Positions 19,250 to 29,174 are shown, counted from the first letter of the stretch. The stretch: 47,178 nt of DNA from Alishewanella aestuarii B11 (GCF_000280055.1 NZ_ALAB01000008.1:1-47178), one strand, 5' to 3'. Program-made: numbers and translations. Notes: generated from the sequence alone by a model not told the origin.

Positions 19250-20131
19250 ATGCGGGCGATAACGCTAATCTTTAGTATCAGTGCAGTTTTGACGGCAGGC
19301 CAGCTGGCAGCAACTCCCAGCCAGTGGCGTCAATATTCTGCCACTATTGAGCAATCGCGTTGGCAACTAAGTAGTAATACGCCTCTGCAATGCCAGTTGG
19401 AGCATGAGATCCCGAATTTTGGTAAGGCGGTGTTTCGCAGTGCTGCCGGTAAAAGTCTGAATATGGACTTTGAATTACAAATGCTGCGCCGGCCTGATAG
19501 TTATGGCTTAGCGGAGGTACTGTCAGTACCCCCGCAGTGGCGTGCCGGCGAAAAAACCAAAACCCTGGCCAGTATGCGACTGTTAAAGCAGTTTAATGGT
19601 GATTTACCGAAGAAAACCGCCTGGACCTTGCTGACCGAACTGGAGCAGGGTTTTAGTCCGACCTTTTATTATAGTGATTGGTACAGCCCCTATGATAAGG
19701 TGGTGGCGGCTCTGAATCCGGTGCAATTTCCAACTCAGTATCAGGCCTTTAGCCACTGTATCGCCGGTTTGTTACCCTATAACTTTGAAGATATTGCGTT
19801 TACGGTATTAAGTTATGAGAGCGGTGGTGATCAACTAACCCGAGAATCACGTCGTCGTTTAAGCCAGATCGCGGAGTATCTGAAGTACGATCAGGAAATT
19901 GAGTCGATTGATCTGCAGGGCTATACCGACAGCTTTGGCGGACGTTGGATGAACGAGCAGTTATCGGTACAGCGGGCGCAGAAAATTAAAGATTTCTTAG
20001 TTGCTGCCGGCGTCGCGCCAGAAAAAGTGCAGATTGAAGGCTTTGGCGAGCGTCGTCATGCCGCGCCGAACGACAGTGCTCTGGGGCGGGCAGTTAACCG
20101 CCGTTTAGTATTGCAAATGGCAAAGCCCTAA
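19250..20131 (+). CDS. motY: Sodium-driven flagellar motor protein MotY (T-ring)
   Basis: MotY forms the periplasmic T ring with MotX, anchoring PomA/PomB stators of sodium-type polar flagella. The N-terminal half matches MotY ([20 protein letters not shown] and [19 protein letters not shown]), and the C-terminal half is an OmpA-like peptidoglycan-binding domain ([21 protein letters not shown]). A signal peptide of about 20 residues precedes ATPSQW. Start choice is uncertain. ATG 19250 has GGGG seven bases upstream, while TTG 19229 has GGAG five bases upstream and would add seven residues. Its position next to rnt follows the Vibrio arrangement. It implies a sodium-driven polar flagellum. Confidence 0.93.
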   Translation: MRAITLIFSISAVLTAGQLAATPSQWRQYSATIEQSRWQLSSNTPLQCQLEHEIPNFGKAVFRSAAGKSLNMDFELQMLRRPDSYGLAEVLSVPPQWRAGEKTKTLASMRLLKQFNGDLPKKTAWTLLTELEQGFSPTFYYSDWYSPYDKVVAALNPVQFPTQYQAFSHCIAGLLPYNFEDIAFTVLSYESGGDQLTRESRRRLSQIAEYLKYDQEIESIDLQGYTDSFGGRWMNEQLSVQRAQKIKDFLVAAGVAPEKVQIEGFGERRHAAPNDSALGRAVNRRLVLQMAKP

Positions 20132-20208
20132 GGCGTGTTAACCTTGGCAACAATATTAAGCTGCAAGCGTCAATAAGCCCTGATGCAGGCTTAGACCTTA
20201 CCGTCTGT

Positions 20209-20553
20209 TTAACGTCGCTCCACCATCAAGGATACATCGCGCCAGCCATTGCGCTCGGCGATAATCACCCGGATTTGCTCACCGTTACGCGGAAAATTTA
20301 GCTGTAGCTGACCCGCCACGACTTTTTGCTGGCTTGGTTGCCCGAGATGTTGCAGGTAAAAGCTGAGTAATTCTTGCTGACTGGCGCGGCTGTAAAAGTG
20401 CAGCACGGCCGGCAGCTTTTGTTCCAGTCTCAGCTGTTCACGGGCATCCGCTGGTAGTGGGATACGCTGAAACTCAGCTGCCTGCGTCATTCCGATATTG
20501 AGCAGGCTGCTTGCCAATACCAGCACGGCTAAACCTAACTTACGACCAGACAT
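20209..20553 (-). CDS. Small exported protein of unknown function
   Basis: This 114-residue protein starts at ATG 20553, with AGGA eight bases upstream. Residues 1-26 form a signal peptide (MSGRKLGLAVLVLASSLLNI then GMTQAA). The mature part of about 88 residues is rich in Leu and Gln and contains LHFYSRASQQELLSFYLQHL. It ends with two strands (IRVIIAERNGWRDVSLMVER), which suggests a small alpha/beta domain in the periplasm. I do not recognise a named family. It lies 52 bases downstream of mnmC on the same strand and may share its transcript. Confidence 0.75.
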   Translation of the reverse strand: MSGRKLGLAVLVLASSLLNIGMTQAAEFQRIPLPADAREQLRLEQKLPAVLHFYSRASQQELLSFYLQHLGQPSQQKVVAGQLQLNFPRNGEQIRVIIAERNGWRDVSLMVERR

Positions 20554-20605
20554 AGCAATTCCTTGATTAGTTTCCTGTAATAAAAACTCTAGCAAATAAT
20601 TGGGG

Positions 20606-22513
20606 TTAAGTCGCCGCTTTTTTATTAAAGCGTGCCGGGCTCAGTAAGTTCGCTGTGCTCTGGCTAAGTGGCCGCGGTTCACCACTGATTACAGCGGCTA
20701 AGTACTCAGCCAATAACGGTGCAAATAACAAGCCGCGGGCACCCAGACCGACATTTAGCCAAAGTGGTGCCGGCTCGCCAGTGTTTTCCGGGTGGTAGCG
20801 CCCACAGAGTGGCAGATGATCCGGTACTGTCGCCCGAAAAGCGGCTTTCGCCGAGTTAACCATTAAACGCTGACTCCAGTCAGGTGCCTGTAACTGTTGC
20901 CGCAGCTCGGCAATATTTTGGGTATCGTCTGTATCCATTAACTGTGCCGTATCTGCTGTCCGGTCAAAGGTGGCGCCAATACAGTGCAGTCCTTGCCAGG
21001 CAGGCGTCAGATAACCTTTATGACAAATTACAGTGCGCAATGGCGCCAGATCCGGCGCTTCGACATGGCTAACCTGACCGCGTACCCGATTTACCGGCAG
21101 AGCGGCAAAGGGGGCTAAGCGGGTTAGATCGGCACCGTTAGCGACCAGCAGCTGTTGTGCGGTGAGTGTCGTTGTCGCGGTATGCAGTCGCCAGCCATCT
21201 GCATGGGCACTTAACTGTTCTACGCGGCAATTAAACTGGCTGCTAAAGCCCGGCTGGGTGCTAAGGTAGCGCCACAATGCGTGGCAAAAGGCTTGCGGTG
21301 CCAGCCAACCGGCCAGCGGCAAAAAGATGCCGCCCTGCTGCAAACTCACACCAGCGAGCTCAGTGGCAGCTGCCGCATCGACAAACTGTAGTAACTCAGC
21401 TGGCCAGACCGCAGCCTCTGCCATTTTTTGTTGCCGCTCAGCCAGTTGCTCTGTGCTGGCCAGATGCAGCACACCACAGTAATCCAGCGGAAAGTCTAAG
21501 CCCAGTTGCTGACAGTGCTGATAAAACTGCCGCGCTTGCCAAAAGGCCTGACAGTGAAATAACCCTTGTGGCGTTAGCTTAACTGGCAGATTTGGATAAA
21601 GCGCACCCTGGCGATTATGTGAAGCACCCTGAGCAACTTCGGCATCGGCGCAGAGTAGCGTTACAGCAATACCCCGACGCAGCAGGGCGCAGGCGGTGGT
21701 TAAGGCTGCCAGACCACCACCGATAATGGTGACAGGAGCACTAACAGGATCGCTGTGCTGCCTGTCGGGGGATAACGACTCAGCCGGCTGTGGATGCCAG
21801 GCAATCAGCATTTCGCGCTTTTTACCAAAGCCTTTTACCTTGGCAAGCTGAAAGCCCGCTGCGCTTAGGCCGCGTTTTACCACGCCGGCACAGGTAAAGG
21901 TGGCAAGGCGGGTGCCGGGATAACTTAAGCGAAATAGCTGCTGAAATAATCCCGGCTGCCACATATCAGGGTTTTTCGCTGGCGCAAAACCATCAAGAAA
22001 GATCGCATCGACCCGATTCTGCTCCGGAACTGTGGGTAAGAGCGCATTAACATCACCCAGCCACAGATCCAGCATCACCTGGCCCCCATCCAGCAATAAT
22101 CGCTGACAGCCCGCGGTGGCCGGCGGATAGGCGGCCAATAGCTGTTGGCAAAGTGGGGCTAACTCAGTATGCACACTTAATGCCTGCGTCAGATCGGCGC
22201 GGCTTAACGGGTATTTTTCAAAGCTACTAAAATATAGCCGCTGACAGCGGGCATCCGGATACTGCCGACGATATTCCCGAAAGCGTTGCCAGCAAAGTAA
22301 GAAATTGGCACCGGTACCAAAGCCGGTTTCCAACACATGAAACCAGGGGCGAGGGTGGGTGTACCAGCGTTCTGGTAAACCGTTTTGCTGCAAAAACACG
22401 TAGTCAGTTTCAGCCAGACCGCCGTCATTGGAAAAATAGATGTCATCAAAATCGGTAGCAATAGGTGTACCCTGAGCATTAAAGTGGATCCGGGCGTGCG
22501 ATAGGACAGACAT
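20606..22513 (-). CDS. mnmC: Bifunctional tRNA wobble-uridine enzyme MnmC
   Basis: MnmC completes 5-methylaminomethyl-2-thiouridine at U34 of some tRNAs. Its C-terminal FAD oxidase removes the carboxymethyl group and its N-terminal methyltransferase adds a methyl from SAM. The protein is 635 residues from ATG 22513. It shows VLETGFGTGANFLL (SAM motif), IFLDGFAPAKNPDMW, and then the dinucleotide fold TIIGGGLAALTTACALLRRG of the oxidase. It is divergent from fabB, as in E. coli. The ribosome site is AAGG. A frame extending to 22564 lacks family similarity. Confidence 0.96.
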   Translation of the reverse strand: MSVLSHARIHFNAQGTPIATDFDDIYFSNDGGLAETDYVFLQQNGLPERWYTHPRPWFHVLETGFGTGANFLLCWQRFREYRRQYPDARCQRLYFSSFEKYPLSRADLTQALSVHTELAPLCQQLLAAYPPATAGCQRLLLDGGQVMLDLWLGDVNALLPTVPEQNRVDAIFLDGFAPAKNPDMWQPGLFQQLFRLSYPGTRLATFTCAGVVKRGLSAAGFQLAKVKGFGKKREMLIAWHPQPAESLSPDRQHSDPVSAPVTIIGGGLAALTTACALLRRGIAVTLLCADAEVAQGASHNRQGALYPNLPVKLTPQGLFHCQAFWQARQFYQHCQQLGLDFPLDYCGVLHLASTEQLAERQQKMAEAAVWPAELLQFVDAAAATELAGVSLQQGGIFLPLAGWLAPQAFCHALWRYLSTQPGFSSQFNCRVEQLSAHADGWRLHTATTTLTAQQLLVANGADLTRLAPFAALPVNRVRGQVSHVEAPDLAPLRTVICHKGYLTPAWQGLHCIGATFDRTADTAQLMDTDDTQNIAELRQQLQAPDWSQRLMVNSAKAAFRATVPDHLPLCGRYHPENTGEPAPLWLNVGLGARGLLFAPLLAEYLAAVISGEPRPLSQSTANLLSPARFNKKAAT

Positions 22514-22574
22514 AACAAACCTTTGGCAAAATTTCATCTTGTAGTTTACCGCAGCCTGAAGCAAAATTGAAAAC

Positions 22575-22592
22575 AGAGTACAGCTGTGCGCT
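22575..22592 (+). promoter_or_regulatory. Possible FabR operator upstream of fabB
   Basis: AGAGTACAGCTGTGCGCT is a near-palindrome that matches the FabR site AGCGTACA-NN-TGTACGCT, as I recall it, at 14 of 16 defined positions. A FadR half-site-like GACCAGTT lies just after it (22600-22607). FabR and FadR both tune fabA/fabB, and so unsaturated fatty acid supply, in E. coli. The site is about 130 bases before fabB and 62 before mnmC. Confidence 0.45.
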
Positions 22593-22722
22593 GAAAGCAG
22601 ACCAGTTTTGCGGCGAAAGTCCGTAGAATTGCGGTATTAATTCTGCGGCCTGACTGGGCGGCAGCATGACAAAGATAATTTTTAACATTGAGCACCTGTA
22701 ACGACAGGCATGGGGAGTTAGC

Positions 22723-23937
22723 ATGAAAAGAGCCGTGATCACCGGTTTAGGCATTGTATCTAGTATCGGTAATAATCAGGCTGAGGTATTGGCCTCGTTA
22801 AAAGCGGGTAAGTCCGGTATTAGCCGTGCCGAGGAATTCGCAGAGCTGGGTTTAAGATCTCAGGTATGGGGCAATATTAAACTGGACCCCAGCGAACTGA
22901 TTGATCGTAAAGCGATGCGCTTTATGGGCGATGCTGCTGCCTATGCTTATCTGGCGATGCAGGAAGCGATGCAGGATGCCGGTTTAAGCGATGAGCAGAT
23001 TTCGCATCCGCGCGTTGGCTTGGTGGTTGGCTCGGGCGGCGCTTCGTCCAAAACTCAGGTTGAGGCGGCCGATATTCTGCGTGAAAAAGGCGTAAAACGG
23101 GTTGGCCCCTATGCAGTGCCAAAGACCATGTCCAGCACCTGCTCGGCCTGTCTGGCCACGCCATTTAAAATTAAAGGCGTAAACTATTCCATCAGTTCAG
23201 CCTGTGCCACCAGCGCACACTGTATCGGCCATGCGATGGAACTGATCCAACTGGGTAAGCAGGATATCGTGTTTGCCGGTGGTGGTGAAGAAGTGCACTG
23301 GACACTGGCGATGGAGTTTGACGCAATGGGTGCCTTATCCAGCCGTTACAACGACACCCCTGAGCTGGCCTCGCGTACCTATGACGCCAATCGCGATGGT
23401 TTTGTGATCAGCGGCGGTGGCGGTATCGTCGTGGTCGAAGAGTTAGAGCACGCGCTGGCGCGCGGTGCGACCATCTATGCTGAAATTGTCGGCTATGGCG
23501 CGACCTCAGATGGTTATGACATGGTGGCACCAAGCGGCGAAGGCGCCGTACGTTGTATGCAAATGGCGATGCAAGGCGTTGACGCACCTATTGATTATCT
23601 GAATACTCACGGCACCAGTACCCCGGTGGGTGATGTCAAGGAGCTGGGCGCGATCCAGGAAGTCTTTGCCGGAAAAACCCCGGCCATCAGTGCGACTAAG
23701 GCGATGACCGGTCATGCGCTGGGCGCGGCCGGTGTGCATGAGGCCATTTACTCGCTGCTGATGCTAAAGCATAACTTTATTGCGCCGTCGATCAATATCG
23801 GTGAGCTGGATGAGGCGGCCAAAGGTCTGGATATCGTGACCCAAACCCGCGACGCAGTCTTAAATACCGTGATGTCAAACAGCTTTGGCTTTGGCGGCAC
23901 CAATGCCACTTTAGTCATGCAACGCTACAAAGGGTAA
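22723..23937 (+). CDS. fabB: 3-oxoacyl-ACP synthase I (FabB)
   Basis: This condensing enzyme elongates fatty acids and is needed for unsaturated chains. It is 404 residues. The catalytic Cys lies in [20 protein letters not shown]. The two His residues are in [11 protein letters not shown] and [13 protein letters not shown]. The C-terminal glycine-rich loop is [16 protein letters not shown] 22723 is preceded by GGGGAG. The last codons form the first unit of a 20-bp degenerate repeat that continues past the stop. Confidence 0.97.
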   Translation: MKRAVITGLGIVSSIGNNQAEVLASLKAGKSGISRAEEFAELGLRSQVWGNIKLDPSELIDRKAMRFMGDAAAYAYLAMQEAMQDAGLSDEQISHPRVGLVVGSGGASSKTQVEAADILREKGVKRVGPYAVPKTMSSTCSACLATPFKIKGVNYSISSACATSAHCIGHAMELIQLGKQDIVFAGGGEEVHWTLAMEFDAMGALSSRYNDTPELASRTYDANRDGFVISGGGGIVVVEELEHALARGATIYAEIVGYGATSDGYDMVAPSGEGAVRCMQMAMQGVDAPIDYLNTHGTSTPVGDVKELGAIQEVFAGKTPAISATKAMTGHALGAAGVHEAIYSLLMLKHNFIAPSINIGELDEAAKGLDIVTQTRDAVLNTVMSNSFGFGGTNATLVMQRYKG

Positions 23938-23996
23938 TGCAACGTCACAAAGGGTAATGCAGCGCTATTAAGCGCAATGCAATGCCATAACGGCTA
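23917..23996 (+). repeat. Four-unit 20-bp degenerate tandem repeat over the fabB stop
   Basis: The units start at 23917, 23937, 23957 and 23977. The first is ATGCAACGCTACAAAGGGTA, the second differs by a TC/CT swap, and the third and fourth have diverged further but keep ATGCA at the start and the period. The TAA stop straddles the first junction. Expansion by slippage from the fabB 3' end is the likely origin. Confidence 0.75.
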
Positions 23997-24015
23997 ACTG
24001 CAGCTGTTATTACTC

Positions 24016-24042
24016 AAGGCGCTTACATCAGCGCCTTTTTTC
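24016..24042 (+). terminator. Rho-independent terminator of fabB
   Basis: AAGGCGCT pairs with AGCGCCTT around a TACATC loop, followed by a T run. Confidence 0.88.
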
Positions 24043-24113
24043 TTGCTCAAGTTCAGTTCTTGCGACACGACTTTTCTTGCTAGAATGCACGCATCCGAAC
24101 AACGGGGCCGATA

Positions 24114-25226
24114 ATGAACATTTACGCTGATGAAAATATGCCGCTGGTGCGCGAGTTTTTCGCCGACCTTGGCGAGGTAACGACCTTTGATGGCCGTAAT
24201 GTAACGGCTGAAACATTACGCGAGGCCGATATCCTGCTGGTGCGTTCGGTGACGCCAGTCAATGCCAGTTTGCTGTCACAGAACAACCGCTTACGTTTTG
24301 TCGGCACGGCCACTATCGGTACTGAACATGTTGATACTGACTATTTAGCTTCCCGGCAGATTAGCTTTAGTTCGGCGCCCGGCTGCAATGCCCAGTCGGT
24401 GCTGGAATATGTACTTAGCAGTTTATGGTTTCTGGCTGAGCGTTATCAGTGGTCATTGCCGCATAAAGTGCTGGGTATTGTCGGGGTCGGTAGTATCGGC
24501 CAGCGTTTAGCAACCGCGGCAAAGGCGCTGGGGATCCCGCTGCTGCTCTGTGATCCGCTGCGTGCTGCGCAAGAGCCGGATTTTCCGCACACTGATTTTA
24601 CGACCTTGTGCCAGCAGGCCGATATTATTAGTTTTCATACCCCGCTTGAAAAAACCGGGCCTTATCCCAGCTACCATTTATTGGATGCCGAGCACCTGGC
24701 GCTGTTAAAACCAGACTGCGCTATTATCAACGCCTCGCGTGGCGCCGTGATCGATAATCAGGCGCTGCTAACGGCGCAACAACAGCAGCGTCGGCCGCTG
24801 GTGCTGGATGTGTGGGAACAGGAGCCGGATATCTTGTTGCCGCTACTGCCTTATTGCGATCTGGCCACGGCGCATATTGCCGGTCATAGTGTCGAAGGCA
24901 AGGCGCGAGGTACTGAAATGCTGTATCGGCGTTGCTGTGAACTGCTGCAACAACCGCCCCGGATGAGTCTGGCCGCGCTCTTGCCGGTGCCAGCAATGGA
25001 AAAACTACAACTTTCCGCTAATTTTGGGCTTCCAGATGTCCAAAATCTCGCCAGGATGTTATATGATGTGCGGCGGGATGATGCCTTGTTCCGGTATCAT
25101 ATAACAGGTAACGGGTTTGACTGGCTCAGAAAGTCTTATCCTGCGAGGCGCGAGTACAGTGCGCTACAACTGAGTGGCCCGGCCTTACCGGCCTGGCTTG
25201 ACTCCTTAGGCTTTAGTCGTCAGTAA
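24114..25226 (+). CDS. pdxB: Erythronate-4-phosphate dehydrogenase
   Basis: This NAD-dependent enzyme of the 2-hydroxyacid dehydrogenase family acts at the second step of the DXP-independent pyridoxal phosphate pathway. It is 370 residues. The NAD fold is GIVGVGSIGQRLATAAKALG. The catalytic Arg lies in NASRGAVID, the Glu in LDVWEQEPD and the His in TAHIAGHS. The C-terminal region after about residue 280 is the PdxB-specific dimerisation domain. It is followed 16 bases later by asd; in E. coli pdxB is likewise followed by usg. Confidence 0.96.
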   Translation: MNIYADENMPLVREFFADLGEVTTFDGRNVTAETLREADILLVRSVTPVNASLLSQNNRLRFVGTATIGTEHVDTDYLASRQISFSSAPGCNAQSVLEYVLSSLWFLAERYQWSLPHKVLGIVGVGSIGQRLATAAKALGIPLLLCDPLRAAQEPDFPHTDFTTLCQQADIISFHTPLEKTGPYPSYHLLDAEHLALLKPDCAIINASRGAVIDNQALLTAQQQQRRPLVLDVWEQEPDILLPLLPYCDLATAHIAGHSVEGKARGTEMLYRRCCELLQQPPRMSLAALLPVPAMEKLQLSANFGLPDVQNLARMLYDVRRDDALFRYHITGNGFDWLRKSYPARREYSALQLSGPALPAWLDSLGFSRQ

Positions 25227-25242
25227 TAAGAGGATGCACCGC

Positions 25243-26262
25243 ATGGCGTCGCAATACAATGTCGCAGTCTTGGGCGCGACCGGTCTGGTCGGCCAACATT
25301 TAATCGAAATTCTGGAGCAGCGTGATTTTCCGGTTGCGCAACTGTTCCCGCTGGCTAGCAGCCGCTCGGCCGGTGGTACTGTGACCTTTAAGGGTAAAAA
25401 GCTGACGGTGCTGGATGCTGAAACCTTTGACTGGAGCCAGGCACAGATTGGTTTATTCTCCGCCGGCGGCAGTGTCTCGGCGATTTATGCCCCTAAAGCC
25501 GCGGAAGCTGGCTGTGTGGTGATTGATAACACCTCGCATTTTCGTTACGAGGCGGATATTCCATTAGTGGTGCCGGAAGTGAACCCAGAGGCCATTGCCG
25601 ATTACCGTAACCGGAATATTATTGCCAACCCCAACTGTTCGACGATTCAGATGTTGGTGGCGTTAAAGCCAATTCATGATGCCGTTGGTATCAGTCGGGT
25701 CAATGTGGCAACTTATCAGTCGGTCAGTGGTGCCGGACAATCAGCAGTAGAAGCCCTGGCCAGCGAAACCGCACAGCTGATGAACGGCCGGCCACTGGAT
25801 GAGAAGGGGCAGTTTGCCCGGCAAATTGCCTTTAATGCTATTCCGCAGATTGATGTGTTTCTGGAAAATGGTTACACCAAAGAAGAAATGAAGATGCACT
25901 GGGAAACCCAGAAAATTCTGGGCGACAGCAGCATCGCCGTTAATGCCACTGCAGTGCGGGTACCGGTATTCTATGGTCACGCCGAAGCGGTGCATATCGA
26001 AACGCGGATGCCGATTTCGCCAGAGCAGGTGAAAGCCTTGCTGGCCAATGCGCCGGGTGTGGTATTACTGGAAAACAATGCCGACTTCCCAACCCAGGTT
26101 TGCAGTGCTACCGGTAAGGATGACGTCTTTGTTGGCCGCATCCGTCAGGATTTATCACATGAAAATGGTATAAATATGTGGGTTGTGGCCGATAACATTC
26201 GTAAAGGTGCTGCCACCAACAGTATTCAGATCGCCGAAGTGCTGATCCGTGACTATCTGTAG
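25243..26262 (+). CDS. asd: Aspartate-semialdehyde dehydrogenase
   Basis: This enzyme reduces aspartyl phosphate to the semialdehyde, the branch point to lysine, diaminopimelate, methionine and threonine. It is 339 residues from ATG 25243, which has TAAGAGG nine bases upstream; the ATG at 25234 overlaps that site. GATGLVGQHL binds NADPH and NPNCSTIQM carries the nucleophile Cys. This Cys shows it is an active Asd rather than the inactive E. coli Usg paralogue that occupies the same position. It probably forms an operon with pdxB. A strong terminator follows. Confidence 0.93.
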   Translation: MASQYNVAVLGATGLVGQHLIEILEQRDFPVAQLFPLASSRSAGGTVTFKGKKLTVLDAETFDWSQAQIGLFSAGGSVSAIYAPKAAEAGCVVIDNTSHFRYEADIPLVVPEVNPEAIADYRNRNIIANPNCSTIQMLVALKPIHDAVGISRVNVATYQSVSGAGQSAVEALASETAQLMNGRPLDEKGQFARQIAFNAIPQIDVFLENGYTKEEMKMHWETQKILGDSSIAVNATAVRVPVFYGHAEAVHIETRMPISPEQVKALLANAPGVVLLENNADFPTQVCSATGKDDVFVGRIRQDLSHENGINMWVVADNIRKGAATNSIQIAEVLIRDYL

Positions 26263-26293
26263 TCAGATAATCGTAAAGTAGTATATTACTGTT

Positions 26294-26319
26294 ACAGGCC
26301 GCATTTGCGGCCTGTTTTT
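26294..26319 (+). terminator. Rho-independent terminator of asd
   Basis: ACAGGCCGC pairs with GCGGCCTGT around an ATTT loop, followed by five Ts. Confidence 0.9.
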
Positions 26320-26497
26320 GTTTTGGCGGTGATAACGGCAACGGTGCTTGGTAACAGAGGCTCGCCTCTGGTCAGTTTCCTGCATCTGCATTATAGTTGT
26401 CGGGCAGACTTTGAGAATGATGGAACGCTGTTTGCATAGCTCTGAAATAAAGTTTGGCTTAATGACGTGAGTCTGGTTGCTCGGCTAAGGAAAACTG

Positions 26498-29122
26498 ATG
26501 CCCGTTCGTATTTTATTAGTATTGTTGCTTGTCAATTTTTCGACGTTTGCGTTCTCGCAAAGTACGCCAACGCAGATCCGTGGCCCGAAAAGCAGCGATA
26601 ATGCCTTTATCCAGCAACAGTTTGGCCCGCTGACGGCCAGCGATACCCTATGGCGGATTGCCGAGCAGGTTAAGCCCAACGATAGCGTGACCACCTATCA
26701 GGTGATGTACGCGCTGTTTCTGAAAAACCCTGGTGCCTTTAATGACGCTAACTTTAATCATTTACGGCCGGGCGCGATCTTAATCCTGCCAGATTTGCGG
26801 GAAATTCGCAGTGTCGATGCCGAGCAAGCCAGACGTAAAGCCGAACTGGATGATCAGGCCTGGGCGGAGCGTACCCGCCGTGAAGCAGAGGCCAGAGCCC
26901 GGGCGCGCGAGCAAGCCGCTAAACCTAATCAGGTGCAACAACAAGCACTGACCGAGTTAAATACGCTAAAAGATAACTATCAAAGCTCAATGCTATTGAT
27001 TGAAGGCATTGCCCGCGAAAATGAGCAGTTACGTGGTTCTCTTGGTCGACTGCAGCAAGAGTTAGAGGGGTTAAAGGCTCAGTTGGCGGAAGATAGCCTG
27101 TTACAGCAGCAACTGAACCAGTTACTGGAGCAACAGCAGGCAATACTGGCTGAACAGGAAGCCCGTCGTCTGGCAGTGCTGGCAGCAGCCCAGGCGCAGC
27201 AACAGGCAGCCAGTGGTTCCTGGCTGAATAACCCGCTGATTTGGGCTTTGGCGGCCTCTTTCCCGGCAATTCTGGCATTAGTCGGTTTGTTGTTCTGGTT
27301 TAAACGTCGTAGTCAGAAGACCGAAGAAGTGATCAGTGCTGCGACGAAAGAGCCGGTTGCGCCAGCCGGTTATCAATCACCGGTACCGCCACTGGATAGC
27401 AGTCAGGACTTTGACGATAGCCTCTTTACACTAGACGATAGTTTACTGGACGACGCCTTTGAGCCTACCCCGGTAGCAAAAGCCAGCACCAGTGCCGCCG
27501 TAGAGGATGGACTGAGTGATTTTAGCGACGATATCTTGCTGGACGATTTGGATGTCGATGTGTTATCGACAGATGTCTTAGATGTGCCGCAGGACGATCA
27601 ATTAGATTTTTCACTGGACGATGTCTCCGATGCCGAAGTCACGCCAAGCAGTGATGATTCAACTTTACCGGAGAGCGCAGATTTTAATTTTGATGCCAAC
27701 AATATCTTATCTGATACTGACCTGGCCTCGCTGTTAGCGGCCGAGGACGAACCAGAAGCAGAGGAAATCATCGAGTTTGCCGAACCGGAAGCGGCGGCCG
27801 CACCGGAACTTACCCCGGCTCAGGTGGAGCGAGAGCAAACTGAGTTCACAGATCAGGATGATATTGATAATTTGCTTGAGGAAATTGAGCTGGACTGGCC
27901 ACAAGATCCCGATACGCAAGCAGCAGAGCTTGCCGTTGTCGCAGAACCGGAGATCACGCCAGACGAGTTTGATGCTGGGCTGGAAGAAGACAGTCTGCAG
28001 CAAGCTGACCTCCTAGCGTCGGAGAGTATTGAGGAAATTGCCGGTGCTGAGCCCCGCTTTGATAGCTCAGAGTTAGAAGCCTTTGCCGAGCAACTCGCCG
28101 CCGAAGGTGCACAACAGGACACGACAAGTCTGGATGAGTTGTTAACCGAAGACGAAGAGCGGTTGCAGAGCGAGCTGGACGATATACTGATTCAGGCTGC
28201 AGAGCAAACTGCCATTGCCGGGCAGCATAGTGCATCAGATGAGGAAGATCACAGCACCGAGTTGTCAGACGCCGCTATCTTAGATGAGGAATGGCTGGCG
28301 GAACAGGAAGCAGAGCAAGAATTACCGCTCGTCACAACCAGCGAAGCAGAAGCCGATTTACTGGATACCATGGCTGCGCCGGAGATCGAGTCTGACGCTG
28401 AAGAGGTGCCAAGCGTTGATTTGACTGAAGCCGAAGATTTGTCGGTACAACAACCTTCAGAAGCGATGCTGGCCGTTGAGAATCCCAGCGCGGTACTGGA
28501 TACCTATCCGGAACTGGATTTGTCTGATTTTGATCCGGAAGATGAGCAACAGCTGGCTTTGTTATCGCAGCAGTTGGAAAATCTGACGACGGATCCGGAC
28601 GCTGAGCAGCTTGATACAGCGGTAAATGAGCTAACACCAGAAGAGCTGAATCTGACCGATTTGGAAGATAGTCAGTTTGAGCAATTATTGGATGAACTGG
28701 AGCACATAACGCCGCCAGCGGCTGAGCAGGATGAGCCAGAACTGCAATCCGATCTTGCTAGCGCTGAACAGGATAAGCAGCAGGAGGAAATTGAGTCGAC
28801 ATCTGATATTGCTTTGGCTGATACCGATTTTGTTGAAATTGATAATTTATTATCGGCGCTGGAACAACCTGATAACGACGAAAGCCGTTTTGAGCAGCTG
28901 AATGTGGATGTTGGCTTGGATGAATTTGCCGATATTATCGGTGAGCATACCAAGATGGATGTTGATCAGGAAGATAACGGCTTCGCCGCCAAGTTAGATT
29001 TGGTACGGGCTTATATCGAGATGGATGAACCTGAAAGTGCGACCCTGCTGATTGATGAAATCCTAACCTCAGCGGCACCTGAGCATGTTAAAGACGAAGC
29101 ACGTCAGCTGCGGCCAGAGTAG
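26498..29122 (+). CDS. fimV: FimV/HubP-type polar organiser
   Basis: FimV and HubP mark the cell pole and support type IV pilus assembly, chromosome-origin placement and flagellar number. The protein is 874 residues. It has a signal peptide (1-20), a LysM-like FimV N-domain (about 36-107), a coiled coil rich in Arg, Glu and Gln (110-240) and one membrane segment at 247-268. A very acidic cytoplasmic region of about 550 residues rich in Asp, Glu and Leu follows. The C-terminal FimV/TPR motif is KLDLVRAYIEMDEPESATLL. Its location between asd and truA is the standard fimV place in Pseudomonas-like genomes. Many antisense frames here only mirror the acidic codons. Confidence 0.94.
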   Translation: MPVRILLVLLLVNFSTFAFSQSTPTQIRGPKSSDNAFIQQQFGPLTASDTLWRIAEQVKPNDSVTTYQVMYALFLKNPGAFNDANFNHLRPGAILILPDLREIRSVDAEQARRKAELDDQAWAERTRREAEARARAREQAAKPNQVQQQALTELNTLKDNYQSSMLLIEGIARENEQLRGSLGRLQQELEGLKAQLAEDSLLQQQLNQLLEQQQAILAEQEARRLAVLAAAQAQQQAASGSWLNNPLIWALAASFPAILALVGLLFWFKRRSQKTEEVISAATKEPVAPAGYQSPVPPLDSSQDFDDSLFTLDDSLLDDAFEPTPVAKASTSAAVEDGLSDFSDDILLDDLDVDVLSTDVLDVPQDDQLDFSLDDVSDAEVTPSSDDSTLPESADFNFDANNILSDTDLASLLAAEDEPEAEEIIEFAEPEAAAAPELTPAQVEREQTEFTDQDDIDNLLEEIELDWPQDPDTQAAELAVVAEPEITPDEFDAGLEEDSLQQADLLASESIEEIAGAEPRFDSSELEAFAEQLAAEGAQQDTTSLDELLTEDEERLQSELDDILIQAAEQTAIAGQHSASDEEDHSTELSDAAILDEEWLAEQEAEQELPLVTTSEAEADLLDTMAAPEIESDAEEVPSVDLTEAEDLSVQQPSEAMLAVENPSAVLDTYPELDLSDFDPEDEQQLALLSQQLENLTTDPDAEQLDTAVNELTPEELNLTDLEDSQFEQLLDELEHITPPAAEQDEPELQSDLASAEQDKQQEEIESTSDIALADTDFVEIDNLLSALEQPDNDESRFEQLNVDVGLDEFADIIGEHTKMDVDQEDNGFAAKLDLVRAYIEMDEPESATLLIDEILTSAAPEHVKDEARQLRPE

Positions 29123-29174
29123 GTAACTGACGCTCGCTGGGTTATACTAGCCCCGAAATTTAGTAGGGGCCAAG

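Noticed and set aside
23917..23996. CRISPR-like array after fabB
   Set aside because: The repeats are contiguous without spacers, degenerate and overlap the gene end, and no cas genes are nearby.
27734..28953. Antisense ORFs opposite fimV
   Set aside because: They mirror the Asp/Glu/Leu/Ser-rich acidic region and show low-complexity Ser or His patterns only.
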